Positions 47,926 through 58,637 of a stretch of DNA of 64,000 bases are shown piece after piece. The stretch is from Ciona savignyi (taxonomy: Eukaryota > Chordata > Ascidiacea > Phlebobranchia > Cionidae), in contig CH002917.1 in assembly GCA_000149265.1 (NCBI GenBank), forward strand, positions 1,378,892 through 1,442,891, in the 5' to 3' direction. A program made the translations under genes and the position numbers. A model generated the notes under the pieces. The model was not told the origin of the DNA. It searched no databases and was given only the letters and a program-made list of their open reading frames with translations. Within the stretch, counting starts at the first letter, position 1. Each line of letters begins with the position of its first letter.

Positions 47926-50900
47926 TTATTTGTTTTCCGCAGCAGTTAATTGTGTTGTTTCTTCGTTTGCTTTCAGAGTCTGTCGTTTTTCCGCGATTAC
48001 ATAGCAGCAACAGGCCACCGCAAGATTGCCGATGAGCAGATACATTCTTACACTGAGGCAAACATGTCCACTCATTACAAAACCAATAGCCATTGCAAAA
48101 ACTTGCCACATGGTTATTGCACCAAACGCCAGTTCAGTGCGGTCCGGAAAATAAAGTGCAAATGTAACTGAAATGATGATGAAGAAACTGTTGTTTCGGA
48201 TAAGATTCTTATTTTTAAGCTAGGATACCAGGATAGGATATTTATTTTTATTCTTGTGGCTATTAAAATTAATATACATACTTTAATTTATTCTGGTGGC
48301 TATACCCATATGGAAAATTATCAGACTACCTCCCCCACTCTGGGGTTAACTGAGGTATGACAGTATGTTGTATATGATTAAGAAGTTCTACTGTTTTAGT
48401 TTTAACCGCCAATCAACCTTATAGAAGTTATGGTATTCTCATTAAACTTTCAGACAACCACACTATAATATTCCAATCTATACCGGTAATTCTACTTACG
48501 TGCAATAATTGGTTGCCAAATGCCGTCTCCAGACCCTAACAACACAGCAAAACCATAAGCCCAATATCTTGACGATACTGTTGGTTGAAAACTCAACAAT
48601 ATAATACAGGTAGCCAAGTCCAGTACAGCTCTTATGGAAAATATCAGCGGCAAGCCGAGCTTTTGTGAGATTTTTCCAGATAGATAAGCGGCTAAGCTGT
48701 TAAATACTCCATAAACCGTCATCACTAGACCAACCTAATGAATATAAAATCATTTTCAACACTTTTAAACTATTGGTTGACAGCCGAATCTGTAACCAGC
48801 TATATGACGGTGTTACTCATACACAGAAGATATAGGTAATAATGTTGATCGACTTAAGCTTACCTGCTGTACACCCATACTACAAGACACAAACGCTCTC
48901 GGAAAATCGGAAAAGCAAAATGAAATAAAAAAGCCGTAATAAAAGCAAAATGGTGTCATTAAAAGTTGATCCGTTGAAATGAGATGATTTGCAAATGACT
49001 TCAATGTAGTTTTCAAAGCAGCACATGAACAGCTAACGCGGATTTCTGTTGATATAATCGATATAATCATTACGCTCAGTGATGGGATTTTAAATTTTAA
49101 GAACAGGTTCTCTTATGTATCGTACTTACTAACAACAGATTCCCTAAAAGGTCTAAAGTATGTATAAAAAAACAAGAATCAGATCGGTGATTATCCCGAC
49201 GTTCCAAGAACGGGTTCGACCGAACCTAAGCGAACCTCTTGAATCCCATCACTGATTACGTCGGAATTGCATGGGCTTACATGTATATTGATAGAAACGT
49301 TGCTTTAGTTTCTGTTTTACCCATAAATTCATTGAGTTTAAATACCTTGACCAAGAACACAGTCGGCGAGATAACGGCAGTTTTCGTTGCATTAATGTCC
49401 TAACCTAGATAATTTTTCATGACAGTAGTTGGACCCATGATTGTAAAGGTTTGTATACATTAACTGCCAAGTTAAAATGTATTAAAAATTGTTAAACTGT
49501 GTAAAGTAAAAGTCTACGTTTGAGAAACCCGTTTGGTTAACCGACTCTAGAAATAACATGAAATAATGAACACAGCCTGGTCAATTGGTGTTACGACAAA
49601 AGCAAATATATAAAAAACATGAAACATTCTAACCTGGGTGTTTAGTCCCATTTACAACCGGAAGGCAGCAAATATGAAGAAGAACAGCACATATCTGTAT
49701 ACCGGCATACACAGCAAGCAAAATATACAGGGACGTTTTACTTTTCGGAATGTATGCATGTATATTTCTCTGCAATACTTTCGTGACCTAAACGAATTAA
49801 AATAGGTGTTTGCTGGTAGAGATTTCTAGTCAAAATTTACTTTGCAAAAGTTGGCACCGCATGTTCGATAATCGTAGAAAGTAGAGTTTGAGGTTGCGTT
49901 GACGTCCAGTTTTCGAGCCCCATAAAGAACAGCGTAGGCTAGTAGATTTCCCCAAATCTGCATATTTGTTTGTAACATAAGGGTAAAGGTTTAATAAATC
50001 GGGCTGGGTGTTATTACAGCAATATTTTTTCGTATTACAGCAATATTTAGTCTCCAGAGACCGGTACGCGGCAAGTCTAATAGCGTTAGAGTGTCAGGCC
50101 TTAGGAAAAAGTTTGTAGAATCGAAACCAACTGCAGGCTAGATAGCTGTTAGGCGTCCTTATATCGTCTGAACTCAGCGGACCCTAAAGTTATGCACGAG
50201 GAGGTATCATAGAGGTTACGTATTCAAGAGTTATTTTTGGGTTACCTTTTTTGGGGTTTAAAAAAACAAGATAGAAATTACTGTTTACAGTGTACAAATG
50301 GAACTTTCATCTACTGTCGTATTTTGAGTCTAAATATACATTTTATTTGCATCGTGAAAAGAAATTGGTTGTTGTCGTGAGACCAAAGACACACTGGGCC
50401 GCGTATACGCAGAACCAATTCTAATTGCTTCCGTCGACAACATCTGCGCTTGAACAGAACGATATAACGACGATGCATGCGGATTTTGTGCTTACAGAAC
50501 CCGTGGGACTCAGCGCAAATGTTTAATGCCCCGGGTTTACCCTTTTCTATTTTACAAACACTCCTCCCATAGTGTCATGAATAGGAACAAGGTCATACCA
50601 GCCAGTACATACACGTAATCGTTAGATTACATCGCGCCCATCGTCGGGTTATACAGAAGCAATTACAGTGAGTTGTATTTTGACTGGGACTTTCAGTTTT
50701 ATTACCGTCCATTAACCCACTGGGTCCACTAAGTGCCTTGCCAAGGGAAACATCCACCAAGCACCAGCCAGTTTCGATCCATAAACAGAAAGGCGAATCG
50801 TGGTAACGACTGGCATCGGGTTACATTGTTTTGCTTATAACTGATGGGCAAATAATCCAGTAGCACACTTTTCACATGGCTTACCACACATGTCTTTATA

Positions 50901-52149
50901 ACTGCGTAATAACGACCAAACCAAACATTTTTAACATTGTCTTCCGGTTTTTCAACCTCGGCAGCTGTTCTTTGGCAGTGAATAAACAACTGGTTGATAT
51001 AAACCAAACCAGCAGGCCAAATGAATGCTTCGCCCATGGAACCGATAACAGATCCAGGAACCATTGTCGCAAGACCTAAAAGGCATTGTGTATATATACT
51101 TGCTTAGTTATTAAATACTTGTTTCGTACCTTTAGTACTGGCTACAATGTTAATAATTCGTTTTTTTTTATCATATTTAGCCTTTTAGCCGAAGAGTTGC
51201 AGTTGCCAAACTGGTCGCAAGTTAGTCGCTAGCGAGACAGTTGTGTCCTTGGGCAAGGCACTTAACGGACATTGCCTGAACCCAGCGGATTAATAGTTTC
51301 TACTTAATTGAAAGAACATGAATCATACACAACACTGCAATAGCTCCGGTAACCCGACGGTAGGCACGAGGTGATCTGAAGATTGCCCGTGTGTTAACCC
51401 CCTTGGTTTTCCCATTCACGGGGATCAACCTGAATATCCTATCCTATCCTATACTTGGGGGCCACTGTATTTCGCAACATTATACTCAATTTATTATGGT
51501 AATAATCTAAATTACAAGAAACAAAATCAAACACTTAAATTCACCTGAATAGAAGTTGCCAAATGTAAAACAAGTAAAACCTATTTCTCCCAAAATCAAA
51601 GTCCATTTTGCCCCTAAATTGCACAAAAGCAACGGAGTGGCGAACACACTTAACAGCAACCCACAACCGTAGTTGATGCTCAGTGAAATTGTTCCAAGAT
51701 TGTGCGAAATATTGATGCTACTTTGCAAGTTCATGGTGCCTGTGATGTCAATGATAATAAGTACTGATAGAACAGGAAATTGTGATTAGTTTTAAAAACG
51801 CAGCCGTATAACGATATAATTTCAGGTCGGGTTTCAGGCTTATTAAATTTGGTTTTACTTTAAGGTAAAACTTCTCCGTTGATTACAGAAAAAGTTCACG
51901 CACTCAACCAATCACGAACTATCAAACAACCATCATACATAAATTGTATTTCGTGTAATAAGTATGCACTACTAACTAACGCATCGTCACTACCTGCGAT
52001 GTCAGTGTAATTTAGCATTAAAATCTATGTTACATTCATTAGGTGAAAAATCAAAGGCAAAAAACTGATAACTTACCTATAAATGATGAAACGGTTAGTG
52101 TCATTCCAATTATCAAAACGGCAAGGTGAACATTTATATTTCCTATCAT
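47926..52149 (-). CDS. UNC93-like: UNC93-like multi-pass membrane protein, 8 exons, 462 aa
   Basis: Exons in transcript order: 52149-52077, 51739-51545, 51075-50885, 49957-49841, 49787-49634, 49045-48864, 48734-48500 and 48167-47926; total 1389 nt. Diagnostic UNC93-family blocks are LQSSINISHNLGTISLSIN, LGAKWTLILGEIGF, MVPGSVIGSMGEAFIWPAG, IWGNLLAYAVLYG, CGANFC, GKISQKLGLPL, ARYWAYGF-type region (SSRYWAYGFAVLLGSGDGIW) and FPDRTELAFGAITMW. UNC93 proteins are MFS-related with about 11-12 TM helices; UNC93B1 traffics Toll-like receptors and UNC93A is poorly characterised. Length is close to UNC93A (about 457). The donor after exon 5 is GTTAGA, a weak match. The ATG at 52149 follows an in-frame stop. 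It is arranged head to head with its paralogue at 52908. Confidence 0.93.
48215..48420 (-). repeat. SINE-B fragment, diverged
   Basis: AGGATACCAGGATAGGATATT, a degenerate centre with a duplicated ATTCTTGTGGCTAT / ATTCTGGTGGCTAT, AATTATCAGACTACC and GTATGTTGTATATGATTAAGAAGTTC. Lies in the last intron of the minus-strand UNC93-like gene. Confidence 0.65.
50570..50780 (-). mobile_element. SINE-B copy
   Basis: TGAATAGGAACAAGGTC, CGTAATCGTTAGATTACATCGCGCCCATCGTCGGGTTA, CAATTACAGTGAGTTGTATTTTGAC, CATTAACCCACTGGGTCCAC, TAAGTGCCTTGCCAAGG and CCAGCCAGTTTCGATCC. Intron of the minus-strand UNC93-like gene. The 3' ATCCT tail is lost. Confidence 0.82.
51180..51455 (+). mobile_element. SINE-B near full-length copy
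   Basis: GCCTTTTAGCCGAAGAGTTGCAG, AAACTGGTCGCAAGTTAGTCGC, TGTGTCCTTGGGCAAGGCAC, GGACATTGCCTGAACCCAGC, CACTGCAATAGCTCCGGTAACCCGACGG, GAGGTGATCTGAAGATTGCCCGTGTGTTAACCCCCTTGG, TTTTCCCATTCACGGGGATC and the tail TATCCTATCCTATCCTATAC. Antisense to the UNC93-like gene it sits in. Confidence 0.93.
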
Positions 52150-52907
52150 TTTAGTGTATCTACTTTGCCTTTACTATCTCATCTTGATGTGTGGACATAT
52201 ACAAATATGATTTAACTGGTAAGAACTGTAGCTTATTCCATTCGTGTGATTAGTTCTGTTCAACTATTGTTTCCTGTCTTTATGTCGCGGCTGTGCGCGT
52301 TGAAGTGTTCGGTTTACGTTAGCTAGGAGTACGTCGTCAGCTTATAAAATCAAAACATACTGTGTTGAACGCCAAACTAAATTAAAAATTATATACCTTT
52401 TGTTTTCGCTAATGGCTCGTTTGAATATCTCTTTGATTAACATTGAAGGCAGTAACTAGATGTTATGTTGAATAGTATTAGTCAACAAAATCTAATATAT
52501 GTGCATGTTAAGCAGCATAGGAATGGTACTGTTTTGTTGAATTTAATGTTGCCAGTATAGTAAGATTCACGCTTTAACATTTCGAAAGCCTTTATTCATA
52601 GTATTTAAATTAAGCTAACATCGTAGCTTCATTACATACGAAAGGTTTAAAGATAAGAAGCATCTCAGCTAACCCGATTTTAAAACGAGATTATCGGAGG
52701 TAGCAATATATATTCCCTCTTTCTAAAAATGTTTTGCAGATGTTAATTTCCGAGCATGTTGCAGCGCAATGTCTCTCTCTACTTCGCGCAGAATGAAAGC
52801 AAAATTATGGGAATAAAACAGCTGCGGCCATACTGCAGCTTTTAACAATAAAACGGAAAACAGTGTTACATCGCAACCAAAGCTTCAAATCAGCAGTCTT
52901 AGACTAT
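52150..52907. promoter_or_regulatory. Shared upstream region between divergent UNC93-like genes
   Basis: About 760 bp separate the two start codons (52149 minus, 52908 plus). The region is AT-rich, without SINE copies and without a clear TATA at conventional spacing on either side. Head-to-head placement suggests a common regulatory region; no specific factor site is claimed. Confidence 0.45.
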
Positions 52908-55900
52908 ATGGCGGATAGAAATGCGATTATACTAGATCAGTTAAGCAAAGAGACTAAAATGAATGAAAATGTAAAAAGGAACATAGTAGTTTTGACATGT
53001 GGTCTGACACTTGCCGTTGCTTCCTACGTTGGTAAGTTTTCGGTAAATGTTTGTGTTAAAATAATATTATGATGGCTTGCCTTAATACTGATTAAAACAC
53101 ATGCCCACTCTTATTTTTTTTGTTATATAGAGCTTTACGATCAGTTAAAAAGTTGCAGCTAACTTACATAAGAGGCTATTAAAATTCAGCAAATGGGTAG
53201 ATGCAGTATGCTGGGTGGGAATATATTTGCATTGAGGGAATGACCCACAATGATTACAAACACTTAGTCTGTACAGTTTAAATATTGTTGCGATATACAG
53301 TGGCCCCCAACTTTTTCTTGAATTTGTAGATACCTAATCGAGCTGTTTATTGTAAAAGTAATTATTTGCGCTTGAACCTTTTTGGATGTGATTTGTGTAA
53401 TATTGAAAATTGCAGGCACCATGGACTTGCAAAGCAGCATTAATTTTGCGCACAATCTTGGAACAATTTCGTTGAGCATCAACTATACTTGTGGGTTGCT
53501 GTTAAGTGTGTTCGCCACTCCGTTGCTTTTGTGCAATTTAGGTGCAAAATGGACTTTGATTTTGGGAGAAATAGGCTTCACTACTTTTACCTTTGCAAAT
53601 TTCTATTCAGGTAAAATTTTACGTTTAATTTGTTTATTGTTTTATAATTTTATTACAATGATTCAACATTAAATATAGTATCTAGTGTTTTTTTTGTTGT
53701 ATTCTTGTATTGGAGGTACTTATATTGAAATGAAATTAAGGCGAAACACATTGGGTTATATAGCACAAAGTGCACTCAAAGAATGTTACATACCAAAGTA
53801 AATGATTATTACACACATGCGGGCATGATTACAGCGTTGATTAGAGGGCACAAAATAATTGTTTGGAAACCTGCACGTATTACTATACGGGGATATAAAT
53901 TAACACATTTCCATAACAGTTTTGATCAGTTAACATTAGTTAATTACATTTTGTCCATATGACAAAAAAGGTTTTCCATATTCTACGGAAGTCATTACAG
54001 CGTTGGTACTTTAGGTCTTGCCACCATGGTACCGGGATCAATTATCTGTTCAATGGGCGAAGCATTTGTTTGGCCTGCTGGCTTATTGTATATCAACCAT
54101 TCGTTTATTAACCATCAAAGAAAGACTGTGGAGACGAAGAGACTGGACGATGGCGTCAAAAATCTTTGGTTCGGTCTTTATTACGCGGTTGCAAGTTCTT
54201 GTGTGGTAAGCCATAGTTTATTTTAGTTTACCGATTCAAGGTTTCGAACCCATGATGGACTTGTCACTAAGACCATTTTTGTATAAGATTCGGTATATGT
54301 ATCAGGCGCTTTATACTATACATTTGTGGAAATATTAAAACAATATTGCTGTATTACCAAAAAATAATCAAGTGGTCCCATTTACCCTGATTTAAAGAAG
54401 CCCAGTTAGTTATTTGAAATATGTACGAATTCTATTCTAAAATCTTTTACCATCTTCGGGTTCCTATAAGTGTACGTTTGTTTTCATGTGGTGAATTATT
54501 GATTTTTTTCGCCGCCCTTTACGCTCACAAACCAATATGCCTTAGATTTGGGGGAATCTACTAGCCTATGCTGTTCTTTATGGGGCTCGAAAACTGGACG
54601 TCAACGCAACCTCAAACTCCACTTTCTACGAGTATCAAACATGCGGTGCCAACTTTTGCAAGGTAATTTTTGATTAGAAATTTTAATTAACCAATAAATC
54701 TAATTTTGTGTCATTTTAGGTCACGAAATTATTGGAAAAAAATATGCATAAATACGTTCCGAAAAGTAAAACATCTCTGTATATTTTGCTTGCTGTGTAT
54801 GCCGGTATACAGATTTGTGCCATTATTTTTCACATTTTCTGTCTTCCGGCCTTAAAGAGAACTGCAGATCTAGGTAAATGTGGTTAATTTCTTTATTAAT
54901 CAATTATTTTCCTGCAGTTTTCAGCTCTTCTTATGGAAATTTCAGACAGCTGTAACATCTATTTAGTGACAAATACATCCAGACCCTTTATTTTGTAAAA
55001 CTTAGCAAAATTACAATGACATTCGGTACTAACCGATATTACCCTAACCCGGTTTTGCTCGTTTGTACAATTAAATGACGTGCACCAGTTAAATAACCAT
55101 AATGTAGAAAAATCCTTCAACATACACAATCTCTTGTCCTACCGATTAGTCTGGCGCTTTAGTGCGACGCCGTTCAACCGAAAGGCTGCAGGTTCGAAAC
55201 TTATTGGTAGCTAGTCGGTTGTGTCCTTGGACAAGGCACTTTACGGATATTGCCTGAACCCAGCGGATTAATAGGTTCTAAACAAATTGAAGAAACTTGT
55301 CTATCATATACGACGCACTGCAAAAGCTTCGTATCCTATCCTATATTGTAAAAATCCTTCAACATACACAATCTCTTAAGAATACGACAACACGGTGTAT
55401 AAATCTTTTACTGTAAAAATCCCGACTATAGGCCGGATTTAACTGGCTTGTTACATTCATTGAATATTATTCAAATGGTTTGCCACACCACTTCGTCGAT
55501 TTATGTAAACAACCCAGAATCAGTACTATGTAAACTTTTGTAAATATACAAACAGAACCACGAACTCGGTTTAAATGCTCGGCGATGACAACTACATTGA
55601 AGTCATTTGCAAATCATCTCAGTTCAACTGATCAACTTCTAATGACACCAATTTGCTTCTATTACGGATTTCTTATTTCTTTTTCTTTTACCGATTTTTC
55701 GAGAGCGTTTGTGTCCTGCACTATGGGTGTCCAGCAGGTAAGGTCGATACCGTATGAATATGTGTTCCCTTATTCGAATTGCCGATGAGAACACATTTTG
55801 ATTTTAATTCGTTGTTTTCTTCTTTTTTTTCTTTTTCTGAGTCACGCTGGTCTTAGGCATGCCATGTCGTCAGGATATTGGCATAAAGAGGTTATCCAAT

Positions 55901-57443
55901 CAGGTTAAAACTTAACGGAATCTTAACATGCATGTTGATATGTTGAAACGACTTCAAATAAACATGCTGAATTTCCCCTATCGGGATAAATGTAAAACAC
56001 ACGCCAATTTTCAGCTTTTTCGGCGTTAATGGTGATATCTCCGGATCAAATAACGCAGCGTGCCATGAAAAACCTTCTTGCGTGCCATTTGCGGCACGCC
56101 TGTCAGATGTTGCCGACCCGTACCCTAAAACATCCAATCCTTGTACGGTCGTGTGGCCGAATGGTTAACGCGACCGATACATATACTAAATTAAAAAAAA
56201 ACTGTTTAGCAACGAGCCCATTAGGGGTTTGAAACTAAGTCCAGTAAAAACAACCATTTATACATTAAACTCATCTTTTCATTTTTTAGGTTGGTCTCGT
56301 TATGGCGGTGTACGGAGTAGCTAACTCAATATTCGCTTTTTTAACTGGGAAAATTGCGCAAAAACTTGATTTGCCGTTTATATATTTGATAAGAACCGCA
56401 ATGGATCTGTTTACCTTTATCGCATTGTTGGTTTTTCGACCAACACATGCATCACGATATTGGGCTTATGGTTTTTCTGTCTTGCTGGGTTCTGCAGATG
56501 GTACATGGCAACCTATTATTGCAGGTAGGTTCATTTATTGGTATAAAATTATTTCCCAAATTTTTGATCAATATAAAGATTATGACGATTTAAGAGCGGT
56601 AATATATATACCATACACTCTTTGTGTGAACTGAGAAGTATAACCAATATAAGCGACACTATAGACTTTACATATACAGAAAACTATTTCTTTTGGATTA
56701 TATATAATACCTTATAAACTGTGTCAAGATTGGCATGGGGTCGGCCTTGCTTAAATCTCTAACTCCAAGCACATGGCTAAGTTCTTGTTTGTTAATTAAC
56801 ATTTATTCAGACGTCGACGAATTCTCAGATAATAAAAATTGCAAGTAGGCTATTTAATGACGATGTGTCGTCGTCTTATTTAACGACGGTGTATAATTCT
56901 ATTCATGTATTATAGGAGTATAAAAGAAATAGGCTATAAAAGAAGAAATAGGCTATAAAAAAGAGCGCTAAACGGTCAAATAAAGCTTTTCGGAAAATCA
57001 TTAAAGAAATTGTGTTTATTAATGATTGAATTTCTTTGTGATATCACTATTCTATTAGATTAACCATAGATAAATTAAACTGTAAAATCTTCCTATAACG
57101 TTATAGGCCTAGCGTTGGTGGGGAAACTTTCTTTTTTTAATGGGGTATATTACACATATATATCCTTTTTGTAACTTTAAATGATTTGATTCTTTCAGTT
57201 ACAATTGCCCTCTATTTTCCCGACCGCACTGAACTAGCGTTTGGTGCAATAACTTTGTGGAAAGTTTTGGCGATGGCTGCTGGCTTTGTGATGAGCGGGC
57301 GGATGTGCCTCAGCATTAGGATATATCTGCTCATTGGTAATCTTGTGTTGGCTTGGTTCTGCTCTGCGGTCGCTGAAAAACGTCGGAGAACAAGAACGGC
57401 AGAAGAAGCAATTCGATTAACTGCTGCGGTAGAGCACAAATAA
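52908..57443 (+). CDS. UNC93-like: UNC93-like multi-pass membrane protein, 8 exons, 480 aa
   Basis: Exons 52908-53031, 53416-53610, 54015-54205, 54546-54662, 54720-54873, 55556-55737, 56290-56524 and 57199-57443; total 1443 nt. Family blocks: LQSSINFAHNLGTISLSIN, LGAKWTLILGEIGF, MVPGSIICSMGEAFVWPAG, IWGNLLAYAVLYG, CGANFC, GKIAQKLDLPF, SRYWAYGFSVLLGSADGTW and FPDRTELAFGAITLW. Exons 2-7 have exactly the same lengths as in the minus-strand gene (195, 191, 117, 154, 182, 235), so the pair arose by inverted duplication. The N-terminus is about 17 residues longer (MADRNAIILDQLSKE); an internal Met (KETKMNEN) is an alternative start. The tail is basic (EKRRRTRTAEEA). Membrane transporter-like fold; substrate and partner are unknown. 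Confidence 0.94.
54226..54305 (-). mobile_element. SINE-A copy, truncated
   Basis: TTTACCGATTCAAGGTTTCGAACCCATGATGGACTTGTCACTAAGACCATTTTTGTATAAGATTCGGTATATGTATC, ending before the A-box part. It begins about 20 bp after the donor of exon 3 of the plus-strand UNC93-like gene. Confidence 0.85.
55138..55352 (+). mobile_element. SINE-B copy with clear 5' tRNA-like part
   Basis: ACCGATTAGTCTGGCGCTTTAGTGCGACGCCG, then CGAAAGGCTGCAGGTTCGAAACT (B box), TGTGTCCTTGGACAAGGCAC, GGATATTGCCTGAACCCAGC, GATTAATAGGTTCTAAAC, CTATCATATACGACGCACTGCAAAAGCTTCG and the tail TATCCTATCCTATATTG. Part of the 3' module is deleted. A short direct repeat AAAATCCTTCAACATACACAATCTCTT is present on both sides (about 55109 and 55350), a possible long TSD. 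Confidence 0.9.
56144..56250 (+). mobile_element. SINE-A copy
   Basis: TACGGTCGTGTGGCCGAATGGTTAACGCGACCGATACATATAC, an altered middle (CTAAATTAAAAAAAAACTG), GAGCCCATTAGGGGTTTGAAACTAAGTCCAG and a short A tail. Ends about 40 bp before the acceptor of UNC93-like exon 7. Confidence 0.88.
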
Positions 57444-58637
57444 ACAAATCAAATCCTGTGGTCGATTTTCTAAGTTTTAGCTAACGTTTGTACTTACTAT
57501 TGCGTCGGAGGATAAGTTATTTAAGTTACGAACTCATAATGATCTTAGTCCGTTTTTTATATATTAAAATTCTACAGGCTTTAACTGGCCAACTGTTGCA
57601 AACAATGGTAATAGTGTGTTATAAATGCCCCACCGTAACTGATATACCCTAAATTTGCCACATTATATTAGGCCTATATACGTATTATCTATCTCTTAAA
57701 GTTTTAACTTGATTGGACCTTTTACTTCTAGTTAATATGATCCGTTTAAACGGACAACCACTAGTTTGAATTTAGTTGCGTTTCTGGTAACTTACCGGAA
57801 AACGTTTAAAGCTGGTGTGGGTCTCTTAGTATTAAAATTCTCCATTCATATATGTTTGTTTAACACGTGTTAATTGTCTAAGACAGCAATGAGTGGTGAT
57901 AAATAAACACCTCAATAACAAAGTAATATCTCTATGCGCGGCAGGATGTAAAGTAGTAGCCTCCCTTGGTCATTGTTTTTAAACGAGTGTTTTGCTGAGT
58001 AACAATGGTGGTGATTCCCCAATGTTTATTTTGTGGAAAACAGCACGTGCTATAGGCTGCGCGCTGGTGTTCTCGTTTAGTTCTAAAGTTTTGTAATAGT
58101 GGAGCAGTGCTTTGTCAAATAAAGGTGTTGAATGTTCATCTGCAGTTTGCATTGAAGAGAGAGGAAGAATAGTTAGTTGAACGCCTCCTCTTTGACAACA
58201 CAGACTGAGTTTCAAAACATACATAATCTTGCAAAACACGTGACACCTGTTTAAAACACTTTAACCTGATATATAGTGGTATGTTTTGAACTTACAGAGA
58301 TTTACGTTTTTTTATGTGGGTTAAAGTTTTATGTATAACTTAACCTTTTTTACCGTCAAGACCTAATGTGCAAAATAAATTGGAGTAGTCCGTAAAAAAG
58401 TAAACACTTAAACCAAAGTATACCAAGCAAAGATACTATGTTTATTATACTATGCTTAAACTTTCCATATCAATCTGAATCTCTGGTTAAAGTTTAATAA
58501 ATTTTTGTGACATCTGTCTGTTCAAGAAAACGCTGAACTGGTAGCAGTATAGTTATTTTGTTTAATAATTTAATTTATAGAGTTAAGGTGTATGCCATTT
58601 TATTGTACTTCTCAGTTTAAGTAAACAACAAAAAACG
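57444..58637. other. Intergenic region
   Basis: 3' flank of the UNC93-like gene (AATAAA at 57439, overlapping the stop codon, and near 57903) and upstream region of the NOL7-like gene. No repeats of the two SINE families and no exons recognised. Confidence 0.6.
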
